Part shown: positions 7,136 to 15,008 of the stretch, piece after piece | Numbering within the stretch: the first letter of the stretch is position 1 | Layout of the letters: each line of letters starts with the position of its first letter | Assembly (NCBI GenBank): GCA_045592745.1 | Contig: JAZNVH010000026.1 | Location: forward strand, 1 to 18,978 | From: Aphodoplasma sp045592745 | GTDB lineage: Bacteria > Bacillota > Clostridia > UBA1381 > UMGS1253 | Direction: 5' to 3' | DNA length: 18,978 bases | Notes under the pieces: model-generated | The model's input: the letters and a program-made list of their open reading frames with translations, nothing else | Database searches by the model: none | What the model was told of the DNA's origin: nothing | Translations under genes and position numbers: made by a program

Positions 7136-8300
7136 TTTGTGTGCAGATATCGGCTGGAAAAGTATTAACCATTACGGTGAACAGCTTTGCGGTGACCATG
7201 TGGAAATTGTAGAGCAAAATGACAGTTCCACCGTTATTGTTTTGGCGGACGGGCTTGGAAGCGGTGTTAAAGCGAGCATATTGTCGACACTTACATCTAA
7301 AATTATTTCGACTATGATGGCGGCAGAGCTTCCGCTCGAAGAATGTGTATCAACGATTGCGGCGACGCTGCCTGTTTGCTCGGTTCGTGGAGTTGCATAT
7401 TCGACATTTACAATTGTGCACATCATCAATAACGAAACTGCTGAAATCATTCAGTATGACAATCCGCAGGCAATTGTTCTTCGCGATAACAAAAACTATG
7501 ATTATCCAAAAACCGAAATGAATATTGACGGCAAAAAAATATATAAATCGGTTATTCGTTTGCAGGAAGGCGATATTTTCATAGCCATGAGCGACGGATG
7601 TCCTCATGCGGGAATTGGTATGGCATATAATTTTGGCTGGAAACGTGAGGATATTATTGAGTTTGTGGAAACTATGTCTGCAACAGGTCTTACCGCAAAG
7701 AATTTGTCTACGCTTTTAGTTGATGAATGTGATAAGCTTTACGGGCAAAAACCCGGTGATGATGCTACCGCCTGCGTTGTAAGAATAAGAAAAAGAGAGC
7801 CGATGAATTTGTTGTTTGGACCACCGTCTAATCGTGATGATTGTGACCGAATGATGTCGCTCTTTTTCTCAAAAGAAGGCAAGCACATAATCTGTGGCGG
7901 TACAACATCATCTATTGCGGCAAAATATTTGAGAAAGCCACTTAAGGCAACGCTTAATTTTGAAAAATCGGATGTTCCTCCGATTGCAATGCTTGAGGGC
8001 GTTGATTTGGTAACGGAGGGTGTTATCACTATCAACAAGGTTTTAGAATATGCCAAAGATTATTTGGGTGAAAACGAGATGTATGAGCACTGGAATTATA
8101 AGCGTGACGGTGCATCGCTTATTTGTCAGCTTTTGTTTGAAGAGGCGACGGATATAAACTTTTATGTTGGACGTGCTATAAATCCGGCGCATCAAAATCC
8201 TGATTTGCCCATAAATTTCAGCATAAAAATGAATTTGGTTGAGGAGCTTTCAAAGTGCCTTAAAATGATGGGAAAAAGAATTAAAGTAAGCTATTTTTAA
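7128..8300 (+). CDS. hfsC: SpoIIE/PP2C-type protein phosphatase (HfsC)
   Basis: This 390-residue protein has a SpoIIE-like PP2C domain in residues about 1-225. Metal-binding motifs are ADGLGSG with D41, MSDG with D156, and GDDATA with D211/D212. Residues about 225-390 form an extra domain I do not recognise; it includes GPPSNRDDCDRM and HIICGGTTSS. PP2C enzymes of this group dephosphorylate Ser/Thr residues on regulators such as anti-anti-sigma factors; the substrate here is unknown and no such regulator is encoded in the window. The start overlaps the end of the PAS-hydrogenase gene by 8 bases, and AAGGAG lies about 11 bases upstream. Overlap and known hfs operon order suggest the hydrogenase senses H2 or redox state and controls this phosphatase. 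That link is inference. Confidence 0.88.
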   Translation: MNDLCADIGWKSINHYGEQLCGDHVEIVEQNDSSTVIVLADGLGSGVKASILSTLTSKIISTMMAAELPLEECVSTIAATLPVCSVRGVAYSTFTIVHIINNETAEIIQYDNPQAIVLRDNKNYDYPKTEMNIDGKKIYKSVIRLQEGDIFIAMSDGCPHAGIGMAYNFGWKREDIIEFVETMSATGLTAKNLSTLLVDECDKLYGQKPGDDATACVVRIRKREPMNLLFGPPSNRDDCDRMMSLFFSKEGKHIICGGTTSSIAAKYLRKPLKATLNFEKSDVPPIAMLEGVDLVTEGVITINKVLEYAKDYLGENEMYEHWNYKRDGASLICQLLFEEATDINFYVGRAINPAHQNPDLPINFSIKMNLVEELSKCLKMMGKRIKVSYF

Positions 8301-8312
8301 GGGGTGTGAAAC

Positions 8313-9734
8313 ATGAGAAAATTTGATACAAAAGTTCAGTATTTAAAATATAAAGTGCTCAGAGAAGTGGCAAAAGAAGCATGGAATGATACACTTCTTG
8401 AAAATATTATGGAGATACCAAAAACGATTGTTCCGGGAAAAACATCAACAATGCGTTGCTGTGTTTACAAGGAAAGAGCAATCCTTTCTGAACGTGTAAG
8501 AATTGCGATGGGTGGAGATAAAGAAAATCCCAATATAATTGAGGTTATTGATATTGCTTGCGATGAGTGCCCTGCAGCAGGCTATGAAGTAACCGACTCA
8601 TGCAGGGGTTGTCTTGCTCACAGATGTGAGGATGTTTGCAAGAAGGGTGCAATTTCGTTTGACCACAATCACGTAGCGCATATTGATAAATCAAAGTGTG
8701 TTGAATGCGGTCAATGTGCAAAGGTGTGCCCTTATTCCGCTATAATAAATCGTAAGCGCCCTTGTCAAAAGGCTTGTAAAATAAAAGCTATATCTATTAA
8801 CGAGGATAATGCGGCAGCGATAGATAACAGCAAATGTACTGCTTGTGGTGCTTGTGTATATCAGTGCCCGTTTGGTGCAATTATGGATAAATCATACATA
8901 CTTAATGTGGTTGACCTTATCAAGAAAAGCGACAACAATAATAATTATAAGGTTTATGCAATGGTTGCTCCGTCTATATCAAGTCAGTTTACCTATGCAA
9001 AATTGGGTCAGGTTATTAAGGGACTTAAAGAACTTGGCTTCTTTACGGTAGTTGAGGCTGCGCTTGGAGCGGATATGGTTGCTCAGGCTGAATCAAAGGA
9101 GCTTTCGGAAAAAGGCTTTTTGACAAGCTCGTGCTGTCCTGCGTTTGTGTCTTATGTAAAATCGGCATTTCCTGACTTAGAGCAGTATATTTCGCATAAT
9201 CTTTCCCCAATGGCTACTTTGGCAAAGTATATAAAAGAAACTGACGAAAATTCAAAGGTTGTATTTATCGGGCCGTGTACTGCAAAAAAAGCAGAGGCAC
9301 AGCTTGAAGAGGTAAAACCTTATATAGACGCTGTTATGACGTTTGAAGAGCTTCAGGCTCTTTACGACAGCAAGGATATTGATATCACAACACTTGATGA
9401 AGATGTTTTGGAAAATGCATCATATTTTGGAAGAATATTTGCACGCTCCGGCGGACTTTCAGACGCGGTAGCACAAGGCTTGAAAGAGCAAAATATTGAT
9501 TTTGATTTAAAGGCAGCTGCGTGTGATGGTATTGAGGCGTGCAAAATGGCACTTCTTAAAAAGAGCAAGAATGTTTTGGATGCAAACTTTATTGAAGGTA
9601 TGGCTTGTGTTGGCGGTTGTATAGGCGGTGCAGGATGCCTGACACATGGAGAAAAGAATAAGGCAGAGGTTGATAAATACGGAAGAGAAGCTTTTGAAAA
9701 GACGATTTCAGATGCTGTTTCTGTATTAAAATAA
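8313..9734 (+). CDS. hfsD: Ferredoxin-domain [FeFe]-hydrogenase (HfsD)
   Basis: This 473-residue enzyme should catalyse 2H+ + 2e- to H2 with ferredoxin-like donors. The N-terminal third carries Cys clusters: DSCRGC with following HRCEDVC, then two classic C-x2-C-x2-C-x3-C ferredoxin motifs (KCVECGQCAKVCP, KCTACGACVYQCP). The H-cluster domain has L1 TSSCCPAF (proton-transfer Cys C274, ligand C275), L2 GPCTAKKAE (C322, K325) and L3 EGMACVGGCIGG (C432, C436). All catalytic residues are conserved, unlike the divergent L1 loop of the PAS hydrogenase. The layout suits a group B-type monomeric [FeFe]-hydrogenase, the usual last gene of hfs operons. AAGGGG lies 8 bases before the ATG. No clear terminator follows; the next promoter starts 40 bases after the stop. 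Confidence 0.93.
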   Translation: MRKFDTKVQYLKYKVLREVAKEAWNDTLLENIMEIPKTIVPGKTSTMRCCVYKERAILSERVRIAMGGDKENPNIIEVIDIACDECPAAGYEVTDSCRGCLAHRCEDVCKKGAISFDHNHVAHIDKSKCVECGQCAKVCPYSAIINRKRPCQKACKIKAISINEDNAAAIDNSKCTACGACVYQCPFGAIMDKSYILNVVDLIKKSDNNNNYKVYAMVAPSISSQFTYAKLGQVIKGLKELGFFTVVEAALGADMVAQAESKELSEKGFLTSSCCPAFVSYVKSAFPDLEQYISHNLSPMATLAKYIKETDENSKVVFIGPCTAKKAEAQLEEVKPYIDAVMTFEELQALYDSKDIDITTLDEDVLENASYFGRIFARSGGLSDAVAQGLKEQNIDFDLKAAACDGIEACKMALLKKSKNVLDANFIEGMACVGGCIGGAGCLTHGEKNKAEVDKYGREAFEKTISDAVSVLK

Positions 9735-9773
9735 GCCTTATATCGATTGGCAAAAAATATTTTTCAAAAACTA

Positions 9774-9802
9774 TTGACTTTATGGGGTCTGAGTGGTAAA
9801 AT
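9774..9802 (+). promoter_or_regulatory. Promoter of the aromatic biosynthesis operon
   Basis: TTGACT (9774-9779) and TAAAAT (9797-9802) are 17 bases apart, with TG at 9794-9795 forming an extended -10. Transcription should start near 9809, just upstream of T-box stem I. Confidence 0.75.
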
Positions 9803-9808
9803 GAAGAA

Positions 9809-10052
9809 TGTTAAATGCGAAGAGCAGAAACCAGTAGATTGGAAAGAACCTAAAGAGAGTTGCCGGTTGGTGCGAGGCAAAGGGGGCGTCCTTTTCGAAT
9901 TCCTTCTGTTAGCAGTGCGCTGAACAAGAGAAATCTTAAGTAGGATGCAACGGGCGTTCCCGTTATAGAACTAAGGTATGTTAGTACCTGATAAGGTCGT
10001 TATCGCGAGGTGGCGGCGAACTGAGGTGGTACCACGGAAATGATATTTTCGT
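9809..10052 (+). ncRNA. T-box leader, probably tRNA-Phe specific
   Basis: The T-box sequence GAGGTGGTACCACGG is at 10023-10037. In stem I, CAGAA (9825-9829) pairs with TTCTG (9904-9908) and GGAAAG (9841-9846) with CTTTTC (9891-9896). Between these helices lie the AGTA motif (9833-9836) on one side and GAA-TTC-C on the other, placing the specifier at TTC (9900-9902), a Phe codon. The distal part has the typical AGAGAG...GGTTGGTG elements (9854-9872). The bulge TGGT (10027-10030) would pair with a tRNA ending ACCA. Bacterial tRNA-Phe has discriminator A73, whereas tRNA-Ser has G73, which argues against reading the specifier one base later as UCC (Ser). Uncharged tRNA-Phe should stabilise the antiterminator and switch on the operon. 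Confidence 0.9.
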
Positions 10053-10090
10053 CCTCTGTATCTTTATTAAGATGCAGAGGATTTTTTATT
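10053..10090 (+). terminator. T-box-controlled terminator
   Basis: CCTCTGTATCTT (10053-10064) pairs with AAGATGCAGAGG (10069-10080) through 12 pairs including one T-G, with a TATT loop, followed by ATTTTTTATT. The competing antiterminator uses the T-box sequence and the CCTC at the 5' end of this stem. Readthrough depends on uncharged tRNA. Confidence 0.9.
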
Positions 10091-10092
10091 TG

Positions 10093-10100
10093 AAAGGAAG
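10093..10100 (+). promoter_or_regulatory. Ribosome binding site deciding the pheA start
   Basis: AAAGGAAG lies 8 bases before ATG 10109 but only 2 bases before an in-frame TTG at 10103. The ATG is therefore the start. Confidence 0.75.
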
Positions 10101-10108
10101 CATTGAAT

Positions 10109-11197
10109 ATGTCAAACAAATTAGATGAAGCAAGAAAAATTATAAATGAGGTAGATTCCAAGATGGCGGAGCTTTTTATAAAAAGAATGAGAGCTGCCGA
10201 AATGGTTTTTGAGCACAAAAAAGAGTTTGGGCTTCCTATTTTAGATACAAAGCGTGAGGACGAGGTTATTAAAAAGAACTCGGAAATGATAAAGGACGAT
10301 GTATTAAAGGGTTATTACATTGACTATATAAAAAATCTTATGTCAGTTTCAAGAGCGTATCAATACCGTATGCAATCAGGACTTAGGGTTGCATATAGCG
10401 GGGTAGAGGGTGCTTTTGCTCACATAGCGGCGGGAAGAATATTTCCTGAAAGTAACAGAGTATCATATCGCGATTTTAAGTCTGCTTATGATTCGGTAGT
10501 GAATGGCGAAAGCGATGTGGCTGTTCTTCCAATTGAAAACAGCTATGCAGGCGAGGTTGGGCAGACCCTTGACCTTATATTTTCGGGCGGACTTTTTATA
10601 AACGGAATTTATGAGCTTGAAATTCATCAAAACTTGCTGGGGCGTGCCGATGCGACGATTGACGATATTAAAAAGGTAACAAGTCATCCGCAGGCTCTTA
10701 GTCAATGCCACGATTATATTGCTTTTCGTGGATTTGATACAGAGGAAGCAAACAATACAGCTATCGCAGCAAAATCCGTTGCGGATATGAACGATAAGTC
10801 TCTTGGCGCTATTGCAAGTGTGGAAACAGCACAGATTTATGGTTTGAAGGTTTTAGAAGCCAATATAAACAAAAGCGGAGAAAACACTACTCGTTTTGCA
10901 GTTCTTTCAAAAGTTAGGGCGAATTCTTCTTCTCTTTCAAATTCTGTTTTGATGTTTACAGTTAAGAATGAGGCGGGCTCTCTTGCAAATGCTATAAGTA
11001 TTATAGGTAAATACGGATACAATATGACAGCCCTCAGGAGCAGACCGCTAAAGAAACATTCTTGGCAGTATTATTTTTATGTAGAAATTGATGGAACAAC
11101 GGAAACTGACGAAGGAAGAAAAATGATAGGGGAATTAAACAAGGTATGCGACAAGCTTAAAGTTGCGGGAACATTTGCGCCACACAGCGAGATATAA
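10109..11197 (+). CDS. pheA: Chorismate mutase-prephenate dehydratase (P-protein)
   Basis: This 362-residue bifunctional enzyme converts chorismate to prephenate and then phenylpyruvate, the route to Phe. Residues 1-88 are an AroQ-class chorismate mutase helical domain (LDEARKIINEVDSKM, then HKKEFGLPILDTKRE). Residues about 95-270 are prephenate dehydratase, with YSGVEGAFAH, ENSYAGEV, SHPQALSQC and the catalytic NTTRF motif (T261). A C-terminal ACT domain (about 285-358) normally binds Phe for feedback inhibition. Its usual ESRP motif reads RSRP here, with R310 replacing Glu, so allosteric control may be altered. It is the first gene behind the T-box, fitting Phe-responsive control. An in-frame TTG at 10103 is too near the ribosome binding site to be the start. 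Confidence 0.95.
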   Translation: MSNKLDEARKIINEVDSKMAELFIKRMRAAEMVFEHKKEFGLPILDTKREDEVIKKNSEMIKDDVLKGYYIDYIKNLMSVSRAYQYRMQSGLRVAYSGVEGAFAHIAAGRIFPESNRVSYRDFKSAYDSVVNGESDVAVLPIENSYAGEVGQTLDLIFSGGLFINGIYELEIHQNLLGRADATIDDIKKVTSHPQALSQCHDYIAFRGFDTEEANNTAIAAKSVADMNDKSLGAIASVETAQIYGLKVLEANINKSGENTTRFAVLSKVRANSSSLSNSVLMFTVKNEAGSLANAISIIGKYGYNMTALRSRPLKKHSWQYYFYVEIDGTTETDEGRKMIGELNKVCDKLKVAGTFAPHSEI

Positions 11198-11241
11198 AAA
11201 TAAAATGCACGGGTGTGATAAAAATAGTATGAAATTGTTGT

Positions 11242-11247
11242 GGGGAG
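11242..11247 (+). promoter_or_regulatory. Ribosome binding site deciding the aroE-aroK start
   Basis: GGGGAG lies 7 bases before GTG 11255. The earlier in-frame GTG at 11240 overlaps it and cannot be used with this site. Confidence 0.7.
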
Positions 11248-11254
11248 TGATAGA

Positions 11255-12505
11255 GTGAAAAAGTATGGTTGTATAGGAAAAAAGCTGACACACAGCTTTT
11301 CAAAAGAGGTTCACGCAAGGCTTGCTGATTATGAGTATGAGCTTATAGAGCTTTTGGAGGATGAAATAAGACCATTTTTTGAAAAAAAAGATTTTGAGGC
11401 GATAAATGTTACTATACCATATAAAGAAACAGTTATTCCATATCTTGACTTTGTAAGTAATATTGCAAAAAGAATTGGTGCAGTTAATACCATTGTAAAT
11501 AAAGATGGTAAATTATATGGTTATAACACTGACTATTACGGAATGAAGGCGCTTATAGAAAAAATCGGGATTGATTTAAAAGGTAAAAAAGTTCTTATTC
11601 TCGGAACGGGCGGAACGAGCAAAACAGCGCAGGTTGTAGCAAAGGATTTGGGAGCTTATGATATTTTTGTCGTGAGCAGAAATAAAAAAGAAAGCTATAT
11701 TATTACCTATGAAGAGGCGGCAAGCGAGCACATGGACGCTGACGTAATTATTAATACGACTCCTTTGGGAATGTATCCCGACTGTGAGTCAAAGCCGATT
11801 GACATTTCAGGTTTTACTTGCCTAAAAGGCGTAGTTGATGCGGTGTATAATCCGCTTTTGACAAGCCTTGTATCAGATGCGAAGAAAAGGGGAATTAAGG
11901 CAGAGTGTGGGTTGTATATGCTTGTTATGCAGGCGGTCTATGCAGTTGAAAAGTTTCTTGACATACAAATTTCAAAGGAAAATGCCGACAGCGTATATTA
12001 TTCCGTTCTTGCATCGAAAGAGAATATTGTACTGACCGGTATGCCCGGAAGTGGCAAAAGCACGATTGGGAAACTGCTTGATGTAGATGGATTTGAGTTT
12101 ATTGATACAGATGCGGAAATTGAAAAAAGGTGTGGCTGCAGCATTAAAGAGCTGATAAGTACTAAAGGCGAAAAGTATTTCAGAGATTTAGAGTCAGCGG
12201 TCATATATGATGTTTCTTCGAAAGCTTCTCGTATTATATCCACGGGTGGCGGAGCGGTTTTAAGAGAAGAAAACGTAGAGCACCTTAAACGAAATGGCAG
12301 ACTGTTCTTTATAAATGCAAGTTTAAAACGGCTTAGGGCAACAGACGACAGACCGCTTTCTGACACCTATGAAAAGCTTGAAAAGCTTTATTGTGAGCGA
12401 ATGGAGATTTACAAATCTACGGCGGATGTAATTGTTCCGGATATGGACACTGCAAAGGCAGAGGCAGAATATATTTTAACAAAACGATTGGAGAAGATAA
12501 CGTGA
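11255..12505 (+). CDS. aroE-aroK: Fused shikimate dehydrogenase-shikimate kinase
   Basis: This 416-residue fusion covers two consecutive shikimate pathway steps: NADPH reduction of 3-dehydroshikimate and ATP phosphorylation of shikimate at O3. Residues 1-245 are AroE: shikimate-binding HSFS, NVTIPYKE with catalytic K57, GAVNT, GYNTD with N91/D93, nucleotide loop GTGGTSKT, NTTPLGM and the GLYMLVMQA helix. After a linker of about 15 residues, AroK begins with Walker A GMPGSGKST (262-270, K268), then FIDTDAEIEK, the shikimate-binding YFRDLE, STGGGAVL and the lid DDRPL. Both halves keep their key residues and no frameshift is seen, so this is a real fusion. It starts at GTG. A 57-base gap separates it from pheA. 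Its stop overlaps the aroQ start (GTGA). Confidence 0.95.
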   Translation: MKKYGCIGKKLTHSFSKEVHARLADYEYELIELLEDEIRPFFEKKDFEAINVTIPYKETVIPYLDFVSNIAKRIGAVNTIVNKDGKLYGYNTDYYGMKALIEKIGIDLKGKKVLILGTGGTSKTAQVVAKDLGAYDIFVVSRNKKESYIITYEEAASEHMDADVIINTTPLGMYPDCESKPIDISGFTCLKGVVDAVYNPLLTSLVSDAKKRGIKAECGLYMLVMQAVYAVEKFLDIQISKENADSVYYSVLASKENIVLTGMPGSGKSTIGKLLDVDGFEFIDTDAEIEKRCGCSIKELISTKGEKYFRDLESAVIYDVSSKASRIISTGGGAVLREENVEHLKRNGRLFFINASLKRLRATDDRPLSDTYEKLEKLYCERMEIYKSTADVIVPDMDTAKAEAEYILTKRLEKIT

Positions 12506-12933
12506 AAATCCTTGTTATAAATGGACCAAATTTAAATATGCTCGGCATACGCGAGCCTGACCATTACGGCAAAGAAACCTACGAAGACCTTTGCAAAAAG
12601 ATACAGGCGCATTGTGATAACATAAATGTGAATGTAAAAATATACCAATCCAATCACGAAGGTGACCTTGTAGATGAAATTCAAAAAGCATATGGGAACA
12701 TAGATGGTATTGTAATAAATCCCGGTGCATATACACATACAAGCGTTGCAATTTTGGATGCGGTAAAGTCGGTAAACATTCCGACTGTCGAGGTTCACAT
12801 TTCAAAGGTCGAGCAAAGAGAAGATTTCAGACAGGTAAGCTATGTGCGCCTTGCCTGCGTTAAAACAATTACAGGTCATGGCACAGATGGCTATATTGAG
12901 GCTATTGACTATCTTTGTGAGGAATACAGATGA
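12502..12933 (+). CDS. aroQ: Type II 3-dehydroquinate dehydratase
   Basis: This 143-residue enzyme dehydrates 3-dehydroquinate to 3-dehydroshikimate, normally as a dodecamer. Length and motifs fit the type II family: GPNLNMLGIREP at 8-19, catalytic Tyr22 in HYG, QSNHEG, NPGAYTHTSVAI, and catalytic His99 in VEVHIS followed by REDFR. It starts at GTG, overlapping the aroE-aroK stop by four bases (GTGA), and its own stop overlaps the aroA start (ATGA). GGAG lies 8 bases before the start. The overlaps suggest translational coupling. Its product feeds the AroE half of the upstream fusion protein. Confidence 0.97.
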   Translation: MKILVINGPNLNMLGIREPDHYGKETYEDLCKKIQAHCDNINVNVKIYQSNHEGDLVDEIQKAYGNIDGIVINPGAYTHTSVAILDAVKSVNIPTVEVHISKVEQREDFRQVSYVRLACVKTITGHGTDGYIEAIDYLCEEYR

Positions 12934-14132
12934 TAGCAGAGTTTAAACCATGTAAATTAAAAGGAACGATAAGTGCACCTCCGTCAAAAAGTATGGCGCA
13001 CAGATATTTGATAGGAGCGGCATTATCAAAAGAAAAATGCACATTGTCAGGTGTTGATTACAGCGAGGATGTTTTGGCAAGCATTGACTGCTTAAAAGCA
13101 TTGGGAGCAGAAATAAATATAGACGCTGACAAAGTAACTATTAATCCTGATAAGTTTATGAAAACAGAAAATCCCGTATTAGAATGCAGAGAAAGCGGAA
13201 GTACGTTAAGGTTTTTTATCCCTCTTGCTTTGTGCCTTGACAAAGAAGTAACGCTTAAAGGCAGCACGCGTCTTTTTGAAAGACCGCTTGGTGTTTATGA
13301 GGATTTGTGCCGCGAAAATGATTTTATATTCAAAAAAGGCGTAGACTCTGTAACGCTTTGCGGAAAGCTTAAAAGCGGAAGGTATAAGGTGCGCGGTGAT
13401 ATCAGCAGCCAGTTTATTACAGGACTTGTTTTTGCTCTTGTTTATCTTGGCACTGATGCATTTATTGAGATTATCCCACCATTTGAAAGCAGGTCATATA
13501 TAGACCTTACAATCAGTGCGCTAAAATCATTTGGTGCAGATGTAGAGTTTATAGATAAGTACAATATTGCAATCAGAAAATCTAAAATGCACTCATATTC
13601 GGGAAAAATTGAGGGCGATTATTCGAACGGAGCGTTTTTAGATGCATTTAACTATGTCGGTTCTGAAATAGAAATACAAAATCTAAGCGAAAACAGTCTT
13701 CAGGGCGATAGGGTGTATAAAGAGTATTTTGATAAAATATCAAACGGAGTGCCAACGCTTGATATTTCGGATTGTCCTGACCTTGGTCCTGTGCTTTTTG
13801 CGCTTGCGGCGCTAAAAAACGGCGCAACCTTTACCGGAACAGACAGGCTGAAAGCGAAAGAAAGCGACAGAGGGGCGGCGATGCACGAAGAACTTAAAAA
13901 GCTTGGCGGCGGACTTGTATTTGGTAACAATATGATAACTGTGCCAAAGCAGAAGCTGAGGTACAACGGCATTGTTCTTGACTCTCATAATGACCATAGA
14001 ATTGTTATGGCAATGTCGGTTGTGCTTTCAAAAATTGGCGGAGAAATTTCAGAAATTGAAGCGGTTAAAAAAAGCTATCCCGGATTTTTTGAAGATATAC
14101 AAGCGCTTGGGGCAGAGGTGATAATACGATGA
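12930..14132 (+). CDS. aroA: 3-phosphoshikimate 1-carboxyvinyltransferase (EPSP synthase)
   Basis: This 400-residue enzyme joins shikimate-3-phosphate and PEP to make EPSP. Visible motifs: PPSKSMAHR at 17-25 (K20), GDISSQF, PDLGP with the catalytic Asp (D284), RLKAKESDR with E311, and DSHNDHRIVMA. The loop equivalent to GNAGT in well-studied enzymes reads ESGSTLRF, so it fits neither the classical class I nor class II pattern exactly. Such loops occur in divergent Firmicutes enzymes, and the effect on glyphosate binding cannot be predicted. It is slightly shorter than the usual 425-430 residues. Starts and stops overlap aroQ and tyrA by four bases each (ATGA). Confidence 0.95.
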   Translation: MIAEFKPCKLKGTISAPPSKSMAHRYLIGAALSKEKCTLSGVDYSEDVLASIDCLKALGAEINIDADKVTINPDKFMKTENPVLECRESGSTLRFFIPLALCLDKEVTLKGSTRLFERPLGVYEDLCRENDFIFKKGVDSVTLCGKLKSGRYKVRGDISSQFITGLVFALVYLGTDAFIEIIPPFESRSYIDLTISALKSFGADVEFIDKYNIAIRKSKMHSYSGKIEGDYSNGAFLDAFNYVGSEIEIQNLSENSLQGDRVYKEYFDKISNGVPTLDISDCPDLGPVLFALAALKNGATFTGTDRLKAKESDRGAAMHEELKKLGGGLVFGNNMITVPKQKLRYNGIVLDSHNDHRIVMAMSVVLSKIGGEISEIEAVKKSYPGFFEDIQALGAEVIIR

Positions 14133-14986
14133 TAGTAGACGTAAGTAAAAAAATATTAATAGTCGGACTTGGTCTTTTGGGCGGCAGTTATGCAAGAGTA
14201 TTAAAACGATTTGGTTTTCACATAAGTGCAATTACAAAAGAGCAAAGCTCGATAGATTATGCACTTGGTGAAAAAATAATCGATGAAGGCTCAACAGAGC
14301 TTGACGAAAAAATAATTGGCGCGGCTGACATTGTTATATTTGCTCTTTATCCTCATGTGTTTGTAGAATGGATTGAGCAGAATCAAGCTCTTTTAAAAAG
14401 CGGTGCAATCATAACCGACGTAACGGGTGTAAAGAGAAGCATTGTGTATAAAATTCAGGACATGTTAAGAGCTGATGTAGAGTTTATAGCGGCGCATCCG
14501 ATGGCGGGTCGTGAGGTTTCGGGCGTTGAAAACAGCACGGATAGAATGTTTGCGGGAGCAAATTATATCGTAACTCCCACACAGAAAAACACACCCCAAG
14601 CGATTAATACGTGCCTTGAGCTTGGAAGGCTTCTTGGATTTTCAAATGTTACAACGCTTTCACCCGAAGAACATGATGATATGATAGGATTTTTGTCACA
14701 GCTTACTCACTGTATAGCGATTACGCTTATGACATGTAATGACAAAGAAAATATGGAAAAATTTACGGGTGACTCGTTTAGAGACCTGACACGAATTGCC
14801 AGAATAAACGATTTGTTATGGAGTGAACTTTTTATAGCAAATAAAGATGCACTGCTTAGCCAGATGGATATGTTTATAAATAAATTTAACCAGCTCAGAG
14901 AAATGCTTGAAACAGAAGATGTTGATGCGATGAGAGAAATGATGCGTCATTCTACAAAGCGCAGAGCATTATTTGATAAAAAATAG
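14129..14986 (+). CDS. tyrA: Prephenate dehydrogenase
   Basis: This 285-residue enzyme oxidatively decarboxylates prephenate to 4-hydroxyphenylpyruvate, the route to Tyr. The N-terminal Rossmann motif GLGLLGGS is at 13-20. HPMAGREVSG, SQLTHCIA with catalytic H194, and GDSFRDLTRIA follow in the all-helical C-terminal domain. There is no chorismate mutase part and no C-terminal ACT domain, so feedback by Tyr through an ACT domain is absent. The ATG overlaps the aroA stop (ATGA). Sharing the Phe-type T-box transcript with pheA means Tyr synthesis would rise with Phe starvation. Confidence 0.95.
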   Translation: MIVDVSKKILIVGLGLLGGSYARVLKRFGFHISAITKEQSSIDYALGEKIIDEGSTELDEKIIGAADIVIFALYPHVFVEWIEQNQALLKSGAIITDVTGVKRSIVYKIQDMLRADVEFIAAHPMAGREVSGVENSTDRMFAGANYIVTPTQKNTPQAINTCLELGRLLGFSNVTTLSPEEHDDMIGFLSQLTHCIAITLMTCNDKENMEKFTGDSFRDLTRIARINDLLWSELFIANKDALLSQMDMFINKFNQLREMLETEDVDAMREMMRHSTKRRALFDKK

Positions 14987-14994
14987 ACTGTATT

Positions 14995-14999
14995 GGAGG
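14995..14999 (+). promoter_or_regulatory. Ribosome binding site deciding the DAHP synthase start
   Basis: GGAGG lies 9 bases before ATG 15009. An in-frame TTG at 14973 lies upstream of it, inside tyrA, with no site of its own. Confidence 0.75.
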
Positions 15000-15008
15000 T
15001 ACTTAAAA

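Noticed and set aside
9735..9773. Terminator for the hydrogenase operon
   Set aside because: The AT-rich palindrome around AAAAATATTTTT has no GC stem followed by a U-tract, so I do not call a terminator.
9901..9903. UCC (Ser) as T-box specifier
   Set aside because: This one-base-shifted reading needs a G73 tRNA, but the UGGU bulge fits A73, and Ser does not suit the genes controlled.
10103..10108. TTG start for pheA
   Set aside because: It is only 2 bases from the ribosome binding site; the ATG at 10109 has correct spacing.
11240..11254. Upstream GTG start for the aroE-aroK fusion
   Set aside because: It overlaps the GGGGAG ribosome binding site that serves the GTG at 11255.
14973..15008. 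TTG start for DAHP synthase inside tyrA
   Set aside because: There is no ribosome binding site for it, while GGAGG is well placed for the ATG at 15009.
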